A DNA stretch of 38,741 nucleotides from an uncultured Akkermansia sp. (GCA_904501975.1 CAJGCZ010000020.1:1-38741), one strand, 5' to 3'. Counted from the first letter of the stretch, positions 25,575 to 33,599 are shown. Program-made: numbers and translations. The notes: generated from the sequence alone by a model not told the origin.

Positions 25575-26291
25575 ATGCGGCGAACAAAGGAAAAAGTGTT
25601 TCGACTTTATGCCGCGCCCTGCCCTCCGGATGGAGTTTTCTACATTCCGGATTGCATGGGCGAGTATTCGCCATTTCTCGATCCTCAGCACGATTCCTTT
25701 GGGCAAGAATTAGTAACCTGTTTTTTGGTGGACCCCGAGGGGCATATCGGGATGTTCCTGAACAGGAAACCATGCGGCTATGTTCCGTACAACCTCCTGT
25801 TTCATGTGGATGAGTATAACCGTTTTCTGAAACACTATTTTCCGCAAGATGAAGCGGATGCCATGTACACCCAGGCATTCGGCGCCCCCAAGTCGCTGCA
25901 GGAGCAAGAACAAGCGTACCGCCGACAGCTCCCTGTATGGGAGTACCTAAACGGCGAACGCTCCTTGCGAGGCGCGAACCCCATCTCCTTCTTTGTGGAG
26001 TTATGCCGCATCGTTCAGGCATTGCATACCCTGCAACACGACAAGGAGCTGAGAGCAACCAAGCTCCGTGCTTGGAAAACACTCAAGCGCTACTACCAGC
26101 GCAAAGGGCTGTACGTCTTTGCCCCAAGCCCGGATTACACCCAACTCATCCGCATCTTTGCCCCGAACCGCCTTCCCCGGAAAACAATCACCGAGCAAGT
26201 CGCCGTTTTTGCACAAAAAGTCCCGCTCGACTTTTCCGCCACCCGTTCCATCGCCTTCTCTACCCTACGCCAAATGTGGCAACAGGGATAA
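25575..26291 (+). CDS. Protein of unknown function
   Basis: 238 residues, no signal peptide or membrane segment. The N-terminal half has a compact aromatic domain (VFYIPDCMGEYSPFLDP, FLVDPEGHIGMFLNRKPCGYVPYNLLFHVDEYNRFL). The C-terminal half is helical and basic (ELRATKLRAWKTLKRYYQRKG; RSIAFSTLRQMWQQG). It is the only protein of this cluster that looks cytoplasmic. It ends 63 nt from the stop of the converging gene; no clear terminator lies between them. Confidence 0.62.
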   Translation: MRRTKEKVFRLYAAPCPPDGVFYIPDCMGEYSPFLDPQHDSFGQELVTCFLVDPEGHIGMFLNRKPCGYVPYNLLFHVDEYNRFLKHYFPQDEADAMYTQAFGAPKSLQEQEQAYRRQLPVWEYLNGERSLRGANPISFFVELCRIVQALHTLQHDKELRATKLRAWKTLKRYYQRKGLYVFAPSPDYTQLIRIFAPNRLPRKTITEQVAVFAQKVPLDFSATRSIAFSTLRQMWQQG

Positions 26292-26354
26292 TGTAGCCAA
26301 CGGAAGATTAAGCCCTGCCGCGCGAGGGTCCTAGTACAAGGCAATTACTCTACA

Positions 26355-27386
26355 TCACATATCGACCCATCTGATAATGTGGTCATGCTCATCTCTGTAT
26401 TGTCCGCACAGACAATCATCGGGCAAGATATGGTAACGCCCTCCCTCACGTTGAGGCAAGGGAATATCATTCTCCGTAGCCGGTAGAATTTGCACTCGCC
26501 CCTCGCTCTCTTTGTAGCACAGTTTGCGACCGGGTTCAAAATCGTACAATTCGCGGCAGTATTCTCCATGTGGGGGATAAGTTGCGAATAAGACCAAACC
26601 GGAGGGATGCATGACGCGCTGGTGGTGACTGCCGGCATACCACGGTTGTCTCAAGAGAGAGGCTTGGAGCTCTCTTGCAGATGCCATATTCCCTAATTCC
26701 TCTTTCACCTCATCCGAAAAACAGCAACGAAGATAAAGATGGGTGCGCATACAACCGTATTCGTAAGCCAAGGGTAGCAACAGCTCCATACTGTCCGCAT
26801 CATGTATGGATTTCAACGCAGTCAACTCCCTGCGAGCATACATCAGGCAATGACGATTGATGACCTCTTGTGGTACTTCTTCCGGCATGAGAGATTCTAT
26901 ATTTTCCCCTTTGTATGCTTCAGAAAAATCCACTGACTTAATGACATGGAATCTGATACCCTCGGTGTTACCCGTTGCTCTCAGAAGATTGAGCTGAGGG
27001 ATTGTCAGGCTTCCTTCTGCGGAAGCAGGCTCTACGAGAAAGTATTGGTATGGCGCTCTGCGGGAACATGTGCTGGGATTCAAGGCTTCGCCCTCTGTCA
27101 GAGCATGCAGCACAACATGCAGCCTGATATTATGCCGGGCATGCATCTCAGCTATGCTGCCTTGGGGGGTCATCCCTTCACGCATCTCCCATCCTTCATT
27201 ACAGCGCCACAGGTAGAGCCAAGTTCTGAATACCTCCCCTTCTTCTTCGTCCTCGCTCGTGAGGGAGTAGAGATACTCGGGCTTGCGCAGCAAACGCTCT
27301 CTCACCTCCTCCGGGGAGTATGGCAACTCCACCCCGAAGTAGTAATGTTCATCATCAGGCAATAGAAGATTGGTATATTCCGGCAT
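26355..27386 (-). CDS. Protein of unknown function
   Basis: 343 residues from the ATG at 27386 (MPEYTNLLLPDDEHYYFG). The open frame continues 113 codons upstream but runs through its own promoter and the opposite-strand gene, so the shorter start is chosen. No signal peptide. The protein is acidic, with LYSLTSEDEEEGEVFRTWLYL near the start. His/Cys/Tyr-rich segments (TPQGSIAEMHARHNIRLHVV; SHHQRVMHPSGLVL; HILPDDCLCGQYRDEHDHI) make metal binding conceivable, but no motif is recognised. Divergently paired with the next + gene across 111 bp. Confidence 0.65.
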   Translation of the reverse strand: MPEYTNLLLPDDEHYYFGVELPYSPEEVRERLLRKPEYLYSLTSEDEEEGEVFRTWLYLWRCNEGWEMREGMTPQGSIAEMHARHNIRLHVVLHALTEGEALNPSTCSRRAPYQYFLVEPASAEGSLTIPQLNLLRATGNTEGIRFHVIKSVDFSEAYKGENIESLMPEEVPQEVINRHCLMYARRELTALKSIHDADSMELLLPLAYEYGCMRTHLYLRCCFSDEVKEELGNMASARELQASLLRQPWYAGSHHQRVMHPSGLVLFATYPPHGEYCRELYDFEPGRKLCYKESEGRVQILPATENDIPLPQREGGRYHILPDDCLCGQYRDEHDHIIRWVDM

Positions 27387-27407
27387 ATAAGTCGTTTGGT
27401 TGACATA

Positions 27408-27436
27408 TTTATACCATTGAACGAGAATGAAAGCAA
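27408..27436 (-). promoter_or_regulatory. Promoter of the minus-strand unknown gene
   Basis: On the minus strand TTGCTT (27436-27431), 17 nt, TATAAA (27413-27408), 21 nt before the ATG at 27386. Confidence 0.5.
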
Positions 27437-27438
27437 AC

Positions 27439-27452
27439 CTATTTGCAAATAG
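27439..27452. promoter_or_regulatory. 14-bp palindrome between divergent promoters
   Basis: CTATTTGCAAATAG is a perfect palindrome lying between the -35 box of the minus gene (27431-27436) and that of the plus gene (27462-27467). It is a candidate shared operator. Confidence 0.45.
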
Positions 27453-27461
27453 AATACGGGC

Positions 27462-27490
27462 TTGACATCGTCTCTCCATGTATAGATAAT
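27462..27490 (+). promoter_or_regulatory. Leaderless-type promoter
   Basis: Consensus TTGACA (27462-27467), 17 nt, GATAAT (27485-27490), then exactly 7 nt to the ATG at 27498. The in-frame ATG at 27489 lies within the -10 box and cannot be the start of this transcript. Confidence 0.6.
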
Positions 27491-27497
27491 GCTGCAC

Positions 27498-28277
27498 ATG
27501 AACAAGATAAGGGTGATATATACATTGGCGGCTGTTGCGGTGTACGCATTGGTGTGGTTTATCGGCAATGGCAGTCACAGCACAGAGGCTACCTGGCAGG
27601 AGGAAGCAGCCCCTTGGCTGGGAGAAGCACCCGCAGGATTGCAGATGCAAACCATTCGCGCCACCACGGCAGAAGAACTGCCATGCACAGAGTTTTCTAT
27701 CCCCGCCGATGCCGCATGGCAACAAAAAATCATTGCTACCTATCAGTTAGAGCCCTCTCAGTATGGGGCAACAACGCTGTATACCAACACAGGGGTGCTC
27801 CCGGTGTACCCGAATGAGCAGCCGCAGTTACCCACAGGCTTATCGCCGGTGTTGTCTCCCCGCCTCATTGTTCAGGAAGACGGCTCCATGCTCTTTTACC
27901 CGAACGACCCGAATGCGCCGAAAGACGAAACAACGGCACTGCGTTTAACACCGTCCTTCCCGCAATGTCTGCCACAAAATCCGCAGTGGGATATCGTTTC
28001 AAGCATTATACTCGCGGTGTTGTGTTTTATGTTGCCGGGTGTGTTGTGCTGCGCGGTGTGGCTGTGGGGGCAACGTCGCCGTGTGGCGGACGCCGACACC
28101 AATTACATTTGTTACGCTCTGCCGGCTTTGGTGGCATTTGTGGGTGCGTATACAGACTTTTTCGTGCATGGCTTTGACAGCTCGTACTCTACCTACAGCG
28201 CCTTGTTCAGCGTTGCAACCAATATGATTTGCGCCTTCGCACTGGTAAAATTGACCCAACTTTGCCGTGGCCGATAA
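27498..28277 (+). CDS. Membrane protein of unknown function
   Basis: 259 residues. One N-terminal helix (YTLAAVAVYALVWFIG), then an exported domain of about 140 residues with PEQPQLPTG-type proline-rich turns and paired strands (LIVQEDGSMLFYPNDPNAP), then three C-terminal helices (SIILAVLCFMLPGVLCCAVWL; YALPALVAFVGAYTDFFV; ALFSVATNMICAFALVKL). This 1+3 topology, with a large external loop between the first and second helices, suggests a sensor or assembly factor, but no family is recognised. Confidence 0.7.
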   Translation: MNKIRVIYTLAAVAVYALVWFIGNGSHSTEATWQEEAAPWLGEAPAGLQMQTIRATTAEELPCTEFSIPADAAWQQKIIATYQLEPSQYGATTLYTNTGVLPVYPNEQPQLPTGLSPVLSPRLIVQEDGSMLFYPNDPNAPKDETTALRLTPSFPQCLPQNPQWDIVSSIILAVLCFMLPGVLCCAVWLWGQRRRVADADTNYICYALPALVAFVGAYTDFFVHGFDSSYSTYSALFSVATNMICAFALVKLTQLCRGR

Positions 28278-28296
28278 TTACTATTGCCCACACTCA

Positions 28297-28325
28297 TTGA
28301 TATAATCTCCAAGCATTGCTATAAC
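28297..28325 (+). promoter_or_regulatory. Promoter of the exported ankyrin-like gene
   Basis: TTGATA (28297-28302), 17 nt, TATAAC (28320-28325); 35 nt to the ATG at 28361. Confidence 0.5.
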
Positions 28326-28360
28326 ACACCGTATCAAAAAGAACGCACCGCGTGAAGCTC

Positions 28361-28858
28361 ATGAACAAAATCGCCTTCCTTATTCTGTTATTTTTAAGCG
28401 TATTTATTCCGAATGCTGCATTTGCCGATGGCGAAACGCACCACAGCGGAAACAATCCGACCATGATTGGCGATTATACCGGCCATGTATTAACTGCCAT
28501 GACGGAATACTACGAACGCGTCTATAACCATGAGCCGTATGATGCAGCGCGCACTCAATTCATTGCCGCTATCAAGCAATACCCGCAGGAAGTTAATGAC
28601 TATGTGGAATTAGATGGGTTTGTGTGTACTCCCCTGCGCATTGCCGTTCTTTGTAATGATGTGGAACTGGTTGCCCTGCTGTTAGAAAAAGGGGCTTTTC
28701 CTGTATTGCCGGACTGCGATGAAGTGCAAGGCTTGTTTGATGGAGAACCTGAGTGCGGAGGCGACTATGACATTCGCATCGTCAGAATGATAGCCGCCCA
28801 ATTAAGCAAGCTGCGCCTGTACGAACAAGAGCAAAAGAAAGGATTTAAGTATCACTAA
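28361..28858 (+). CDS. Exported protein with one ankyrin-like repeat
   Basis: 165 residues from the ATG at 28361; an upstream in-frame GTG at 28352 is less likely. Signal peptide MNKIAFLILLFLSVFIPNAAFA. One ankyrin-type helix pair is visible at TPLRIAVLCNDVELVALLLE (about 90-110), followed by KGAFPVLPD. Cysteines in the following loop (PDCDEV, PECGGD) may form a disulfide in the periplasm. Likely a periplasmic protein-binding module. Confidence 0.68.
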   Translation: MNKIAFLILLFLSVFIPNAAFADGETHHSGNNPTMIGDYTGHVLTAMTEYYERVYNHEPYDAARTQFIAAIKQYPQEVNDYVELDGFVCTPLRIAVLCNDVELVALLLEKGAFPVLPDCDEVQGLFDGEPECGGDYDIRIVRMIAAQLSKLRLYEQEQKKGFKYH

Positions 28859-28914
28859 ATTACACCTCACATCACCTAGTTTCCTCTCACATAGCACAAT
28901 CCCCTTCCCGCCCC

Positions 28915-29889
28915 ATGAATCTGAAATCCCTCCTATATTCCTCGCTTGTTGCCATGGTCTTAACCACCCCTCTGCTTTACGGAGACGACGCCAAGGAACA
29001 AGCCTATACCGAAACACTACTTTGCTCCGCTGTTGCACCCGAGGATGCGGCGATGTTCGAGAACTACTTTGGTTCCTCTACCCAGCCGGTAACTGAGAGC
29101 TGGGATTCGGAAAACCTGGTGCAATTCTCTTCCTCTTGGGGAAAGAATAAGGCCGGCAAGCGTGTGCTCTGCGAGCGCTTGCTGATTCTGGCTGAGGATG
29201 GCAGCACCATGCGCAAACTTTTCTGCGAGCGTTTTGAATCGAAGCCCGCCGTGCGTGTTAATTTCCGAGAGGAAAAATATTGTGCGGTTGTTCCCTTTGT
29301 ATTTATAGGCAATCTGGTGCGCATTGTTGATTTTCCGGATGAAACGCTGTACGTATACCACGTGCATTTTAATCCGCAGACGCGCCGAATTGAAGATATG
29401 GAGCACAAACAGTGGGCAAGGCGAGAGTTCAACGCCATGCGCGGTGAATTGAACGAAGAAGAAAAGGCGCTTTTCAACACCTATTTTCCCAAGCACCAAT
29501 TGCGCCGCACGCCCCCTACTTGGGATGCAGAGCGAAGGGTGCTGTATTCTGCCACCGGCAAAGCCGATAGCCGTGGTGCTTATGCTCTCAATGGCACCCT
29601 CAAGCACGTGACTGAGGATGGAACCGGCTGCCGCATTGCCACAAAAACACTGGAACGCAGCGGTGCGTGGAAGAGTCTCAGCCGCCCGGTGTCCTACTGT
29701 CTTCCCATGGTAAAGCCCTTTGTCTTTGTGGAGCATCAGTCCTTCGATATCATCTTCCATATCGAGCAGTTTCATCCCCAAACCGGAGCATACGAAGGTA
29801 CTCGCACCAAGGTATACGACTTCCGCTCGCTCGAGCTCGTGCGCGATACGTGGGCGCCCTATCCCCTCCCCACGAGCAATGGTAACTAA
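28915..29889 (+). CDS. Exported protein with an internal duplication
   Basis: 324 residues with a signal peptide (about 1-23, ending LLYGDD). The mature part is two homologous ~125-residue halves. Half one starts AAMFENYFGSS (about 45), half two KALFNTYFPKH (about 183). Each goes on to a TWD/SWD turn (TESWDSENLVQFSS; PTWDAERRVLYSA), a VTEDG/LAEDG turn, a VPFVF/VKPFVF strand (CAVVPFVFIGN; LPMVKPFVFVEH) and the repeated HVHFNPQTRRIE / IEQFHPQTGAYE. No known family. The duplication suggests a pseudo-symmetric periplasmic binding fold. Confidence 0.7.
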   Translation: MNLKSLLYSSLVAMVLTTPLLYGDDAKEQAYTETLLCSAVAPEDAAMFENYFGSSTQPVTESWDSENLVQFSSSWGKNKAGKRVLCERLLILAEDGSTMRKLFCERFESKPAVRVNFREEKYCAVVPFVFIGNLVRIVDFPDETLYVYHVHFNPQTRRIEDMEHKQWARREFNAMRGELNEEEKALFNTYFPKHQLRRTPPTWDAERRVLYSATGKADSRGAYALNGTLKHVTEDGTGCRIATKTLERSGAWKSLSRPVSYCLPMVKPFVFVEHQSFDIIFHIEQFHPQTGAYEGTRTKVYDFRSLELVRDTWAPYPLPTSNGN

Positions 29890-29996
29890 CCCCGGTCCTT
29901 ACTCTTTCGTGCTGCCTAGGGTTGCTATGTGCGCCGACTTCCTGGCGGTACACATCATTATTCCTATTCACATGACATGATTTTATATTTCCGGGC

Positions 29997-30024
29997 TTGC
30001 TTTTTTAACAAAAAATGCCATAAT
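29997..30024 (+). promoter_or_regulatory. Promoter of the IdeS-like protease gene
   Basis: TTGCTT (29997-30002), 16 nt, CATAAT (30019-30024); 22 nt to the ATG at 30047. T-rich just upstream, as at the fucosidase promoter. Confidence 0.45.
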
Positions 30025-30046
30025 CACCATAGTTACTCGTCCGTCC

Positions 30047-32029
30047 ATGAAACGTTCCCTTTTCCTCACCTATTTCTGTCTTGCTGCTTCATCTGCCGTT
30101 GCCGCGGTAGGGGATACAATTGACCCTACAGGTAAACTTATTTATCATATCGATGGCGTAAAAATGTCCACCACATACGGAACCGCCAGTTGGAACTACT
30201 CCTCTGTTGTGCAAGCGGAATCCACCCGACTGTACGACAGCAACAAAGGCGGGCACTGGACCGGCAGCTACTCAGATGGCACCGAGTACGACAGCCTCAT
30301 GTGCTGGACGCACGTAGCCACGAACTCCATTCAATACTGGCAGGATGTGTACGGCGTTTTCTACAAAGACACAGGCAACATGACAGCAACCTCCTCCGTT
30401 AGCGCCCGCGAGCTGCCCAATGGCTACATGTCGACAGAAAATATCGAGGAACTCGGTTCTAAAGTAAACGTCAACAATGCCCGTGAGCTCCATATTGCCC
30501 CGGTCTTTTACAATAGCTGGAAAAACACGGGCGGTTCATTTGGAGAGGCTGCAGATTGGTTCTTTAAGGCCGACTCCACAACGAATCCCTGGGATGCCAA
30601 CGGCCAATGGACCTACGCCAATCCGCATCCCGGCAAGGATTACGATGCCTCCTTCTCCTGCGGTACCCCCGGTGGCTACTACTCCGAATACTTTGGCAAC
30701 GGCAGCTCCGACAGAGATGCTTTTGTAACCATCAACGCCGCCGCAGAAACATCGGCCGCCAATGCCACCTTTGCTTATAACGACAGAGAGGCCCTCAAGC
30801 AAGCGCTTCTGGCAGGGCTCGGCTTCACCCGCCAAGATGACGGCTCGTATGTGCAAACCCAAGAGGGTATGATGGCGGCACTGAGCCTCAGCGGCCACGT
30901 GCTCAATTGCTATGGTTTCACGACAGATGCCAACGGCACCCTGAACACCGTATTGATTGCCGATGGCGATAACGGCACAACACGATTGCAGGAATTACTT
31001 ATCAAGGAGGTAAACGGCAAATTGGTTCTGTACAGAACCAATAGTGCCGCTTACATCAATACAAGCACCTACATCGATGGTGTCTCCTACATCAACACCC
31101 CGGAGGTGCTCCAAAACATGCTGAAGGAATACCGCAGCTTAGATGAAGCCGCCGTGTGGAACGGCAAAGAAACCAACGCCACTTGGCAAACTCAGGTGGA
31201 TGTGGTGGATAGCCAAATTGCCAACGAAAAGACCGGGTGGGATGTGCTGGTGAACGGCGACAACATTGATACCAAGCACCACGGCTACTACCACGGCTAC
31301 GCGCTGGAAGGCCGCAAAGTGCTCTTTGATGACCATGCCGATGCCGACCACCGCCGCATCACCATCAACGGCACGGTAAGCACACCCCACATCGAAATCG
31401 CCGCCGCAGGCTATGAGTTTGTGAAAGGCACGGATGGAGCCATTACGGACGGAGCAGACCTGGTGATTCGCAGCGGGGCCAGCCTGCACAGCGGCGTCAC
31501 GCTGAACCTGAAAAATCTTTCGCTGGAGTTTGGCGCCACCCTGAGCATGGCAGAAGCTGCCGACCGCATCACGGTATTTGGCGAGCTTCATGTAGCTAAA
31601 AATCCGCTTTCCGCCTTCACCATGCGCAGCACCATTCAGCCCACGGCCTGCATTGATGCCGATTTGGATTTAACCTCTGCCACCAATATCACGCTGGAAG
31701 GCGCCGTTGACATGAATGGGCATACGCTGATGCTCGGCCAAAATACCGTTATCACGCTCAATTTAGATGCACTTGCCGGCAACGATATTCCATTCTTCAC
31801 CAATGTGGGTGTGCTCGAAATCGATGGCGTTGGCAAGATTGAAAACGGCACCGACCTGACAGAGGTGCTCAACATCACCTACGCCGGCAACACACTGCCC
31901 GGTGAGGATGTCTTCCGCCTTCTCTACACAGAGAACGGCACCCTCACCCTGCAAATCCCCGAGCCGGCCACCACCGCCCTTTCCCTGCTGGGGCTCTGTG
32001 GCGTGGCCATGCGCCGACGCCGCAAATAA
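30047..32029 (+). CDS. IdeS/Mac-like secreted cysteine protease with PEP-CTERM tail
   Basis: 660 residues. Signal peptide about 1-20 (ends AAV). The catalytic Cys is Cys86 in SLMCWTHVATNSIQYWQD, the Cys-Trp-x-x-x-x-x-Asn-x-x-x-Tyr-Trp pattern of IdeS/Mac-type peptidases. The His is His284 in LSGHVLNCYGFTTDANG. Asp306 and Asp308 follow in VLIADGDNG. The His-to-Asp distance of 22 equals that between His262 and Asp284 of streptococcal IdeS. Residues about 430-630 form a Gly/Asn-rich repeat region like the passenger of the giant PEP-CTERM protein. The C-terminus is IPEPATTALS, a hydrophobic helix and RRRRK. A surface-displayed protease is inferred; IdeS cleaves IgG, but the substrate here is unknown and could be another host glycoprotein. 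Confidence 0.85.
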   Translation: MKRSLFLTYFCLAASSAVAAVGDTIDPTGKLIYHIDGVKMSTTYGTASWNYSSVVQAESTRLYDSNKGGHWTGSYSDGTEYDSLMCWTHVATNSIQYWQDVYGVFYKDTGNMTATSSVSARELPNGYMSTENIEELGSKVNVNNARELHIAPVFYNSWKNTGGSFGEAADWFFKADSTTNPWDANGQWTYANPHPGKDYDASFSCGTPGGYYSEYFGNGSSDRDAFVTINAAAETSAANATFAYNDREALKQALLAGLGFTRQDDGSYVQTQEGMMAALSLSGHVLNCYGFTTDANGTLNTVLIADGDNGTTRLQELLIKEVNGKLVLYRTNSAAYINTSTYIDGVSYINTPEVLQNMLKEYRSLDEAAVWNGKETNATWQTQVDVVDSQIANEKTGWDVLVNGDNIDTKHHGYYHGYALEGRKVLFDDHADADHRRITINGTVSTPHIEIAAAGYEFVKGTDGAITDGADLVIRSGASLHSGVTLNLKNLSLEFGATLSMAEAADRITVFGELHVAKNPLSAFTMRSTIQPTACIDADLDLTSATNITLEGAVDMNGHTLMLGQNTVITLNLDALAGNDIPFFTNVGVLEIDGVGKIENGTDLTEVLNITYAGNTLPGEDVFRLLYTENGTLTLQIPEPATTALSLLGLCGVAMRRRRK

Positions 32030-32056
32030 ACCACGGCCCGCAGTCGCATTTCTCTC

Positions 32057-32094
32057 GAAACGCTCCCGCCTCAGCATCGGGGGCGTTTCTTTTT
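32057..32094 (+). terminator. Terminator after the protease gene
   Basis: GAAACGCTCCC (32057-32067) pairs with GGGGGCGTTTC (32079-32089) and runs into TTTTTTG. Standard rho-independent form, 28 nt after the stop. Confidence 0.85.
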
Positions 32095-32242
32095 GAATAT
32101 TGAATATTGGATGTTGTATATTGAAAGTGTAGCAGAGGCAAAGGTAATTTTATAGCAAAGCTCTGTTAAAGTTTTTAGTTGATAGCCCCACAAATTGCAA
32201 TTTGTGGGGTTCATTGATGTGAGCGCAGCGAACGGAATTTAT
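32095..32242. other. Spacer with AT-rich near-repeats and a CCCCACAAAT hairpin
   Basis: ATTGAATATTGGATGTTG-type near-repeats at 32092-32130 are followed by a hairpin with 11-bp arms CCCCACAAATT / AATTTGTGGGG (32186-32209). The ~70 bp around it (GTTTTTAGTTG ... GAACGGAATT, about 32170-32240) recur almost unchanged at about 38340-38410, again directly in front of a palindromic element. Confidence 0.7.
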
Positions 32243-32532
32243 GAGCCCCGGGTGAGGGGCGGAATATGGTAGCCCGGCGGTGGAGCTGCGCAGCAGCGTC
32301 ACCCCGGGGAAAGATGAAAAATATTTTGGAACCCCGTTAGGGGTGGCATAATGCGTGGCTTCAATATTTACTCATGTTTTCCTTGCAATACCATAGATAA
32401 TAAACGAACTACAACATGACACCACCCTTTATACCACCCCTCCGGGGTTCCAATGGATGGACGTCTAACCCGGGGTTTCGCCGCTGACGCGGCTCCACCA
32501 CCGGGCTATTTTATGTCGCCCCCAAGGGGCTC
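32243..32532 (-). repeat. REPIN-like palindromic element E2' (inverted copy)
   Basis: Reverse complement of the element at 769-1098, close to identical through the arms and centre (CGTTTATTATCTATGG core) but lacking its ~30-base insertion in one arm. GTAG (32269-32272) precedes CCCGG, with an inner hairpin GCTGC(GCA)GCAGC. The opposite arm carries ATAG plus GCCGC(GTCA)GCGGC on the minus strand. Outer arms GAGCCCC (32243-32249) and GGGGCTC (32526-32532). Confidence 0.8.
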
Positions 32533-32573
32533 AGAATTTGGCTCGCTGCGCTCGCGGTATTTGGGAGAAAGAA

Positions 32574-32658
32574 CGGCTGCCGCCGTGGTGAAGAATGCCC
32601 GTTGGGCATGGTGAAGAATCTGCCTGCGGCAGATGGTGAAGAACGCACCTGCGGTGCG
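32574..32658 (-). repeat. Hairpin array A6 (4 hairpins, reverse orientation)
   Basis: Read on +: CGGC(TGCC)GCCG, TGCCC(GTT)GGGCA, TCTGCC(TGC)GGCAGA, CGCACC(TGC)GGTGCG, separated by TGGTGAAGAA. In the opposite reading this is the unit order of the 620-734 array without its CAGC unit. It ends about 85 nt before the promoter of the next gene. Confidence 0.9.
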
Positions 32659-32743
32659 TAGTACGGAGGGCCGACAAGCTCCCATTTATCAACTGCAAAA
32701 ATTAACAGCGCTTCGGCTCGCCCCCAGAAAATACCCTCAAGGC

Positions 32744-32772
32744 TTGAACAAGGGAGAAAATTATGGTAGATT
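32744..32772 (+). promoter_or_regulatory. Promoter of the paired lipoprotein genes
   Basis: TTGAAC (32744-32749), 17 nt, TAGATT (32767-32772); 9 nt to the ATG at 32782 or 12 nt to the ATG at 32785. GGAG at 32777-32780 could serve as Shine-Dalgarno if transcription starts early enough. Confidence 0.5.
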
Positions 32773-32781
32773 ACACGGAGA

Positions 32782-33168
32782 ATGATGTCCACGCCTAAAC
32801 TCCTTATGTTAACTCTGTTGCCGCTATTGTCGGGGTGCGGCTCGTATTATGTAGCAACATTTCCCTTTGTTTCTACACACAGGGTAAATGAGAAGGAACT
32901 TTGTTCCGGGTGTCTGCAAACAGATGCTACACCAATACAGTGTCAATACGTTATGCCCGAGACAAATGAAAACAAAGAGCGTCCTGTTTCTTTTGCCCAT
33001 ATACTGGAATCTGATGATTTGCAAATCCTTATCGAGTCGTCGATTGCTGCGCAGGGTAGCGACTGCGTTGGGCTGAAAGATACGCAAATAATATACGAAT
33101 GGCTTTCGATACCATTTTTATTCTATAGCTATCGGTATACATTAGAAGGCACCCCTGTGAGAAAATAA
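32782..33168 (+). CDS. Small lipoprotein, first of a paralogous pair
   Basis: 128 residues (127 if the second Met at 32785 is used). The signal ends LTLLPLLSGC, lipobox LSGC. The C-terminal half, SDCVGLKDTQIIYEWLSIPFLFYSYRYTLEGTPVRK, aligns with the end of the next protein. Both follow Cys-hydrophobic-Gly-Leu-x-Asp-Thr ... IPFL-(Y)-S-x-Y-x-x-x-x-EGTP. The final strand pattern ending in E-G-T-P resembles TRL-like lipoproteins, which is only a suggestion. Envelope-located by prediction. Confidence 0.65.
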   Translation: MMSTPKLLMLTLLPLLSGCGSYYVATFPFVSTHRVNEKELCSGCLQTDATPIQCQYVMPETNENKERPVSFAHILESDDLQILIESSIAAQGSDCVGLKDTQIIYEWLSIPFLFYSYRYTLEGTPVRK

Positions 33169-33182
33169 ACATTTGTTGAGCC

Positions 33183-33536
33183 ATGAAAAAAATACTTCTG
33201 TTTTCTTTGTTCTCGTTGCTCAGTGCATCCTGTACCTCTACCCTAATGGGGCCAACCACCGTGCTCTGCAATGGCCATGTTGAGGATTTGGAAAAAACAA
33301 GCATTGGTTCTGAAAGAGTACGTGGAACAGCGAGCGAGCATACTTTTTTGCTCAGTCATCTTATACTCGGAGAATCTGCTCCTCAACGAGCTGTAGAAAC
33401 AGCAGTTGCACAGGGCGGAAAAAATTGTATTGGACTCACTGATACGTCTCTGACAGCTCGCGTTGTTTGGTGGATTCCGTTCCTGTATTCTGAATACACC
33501 TTCACAGCAGAAGGCACTCCTATTTATCGGCCCTAA
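33183..33536 (+). CDS. Small lipoprotein, second of a paralogous pair
   Basis: 117 residues; signal LLFSLFSLLSASC with lipobox SASC. Shares the C-terminal signature (NCIGLTDTSLTARVVWWIPF, then YSEYTF and EGTP) and the N-terminal 'G(P/S)...' spacing with the gene 14 nt upstream, so the two arose by tandem duplication. The predicted middle segment (AVETAVAQGGKNCIGL) parallels LIESSIAAQGSDCVGL of the partner. Function unknown. Confidence 0.65.
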   Translation: MKKILLFSLFSLLSASCTSTLMGPTTVLCNGHVEDLEKTSIGSERVRGTASEHTFLLSHLILGESAPQRAVETAVAQGGKNCIGLTDTSLTARVVWWIPFLYSEYTFTAEGTPIYRP

Positions 33537-33599
33537 GAGGAGCTGCGGCATCCATTCTCCCGTTCAATGCCAGGTTTTGGGACATCTGCAACATAACGC

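Noticed and set aside
26292..26354. Terminator between converging genes
   Set aside because: I see no stem of useful length followed by a T-run on either strand.
769..32532. A composite transposon bounded by the inverted elements
   Set aside because: The 31-kb interval holds housekeeping genes (dnaE, leuCD) and no transposase, so the pair is better explained as dispersed repeats.
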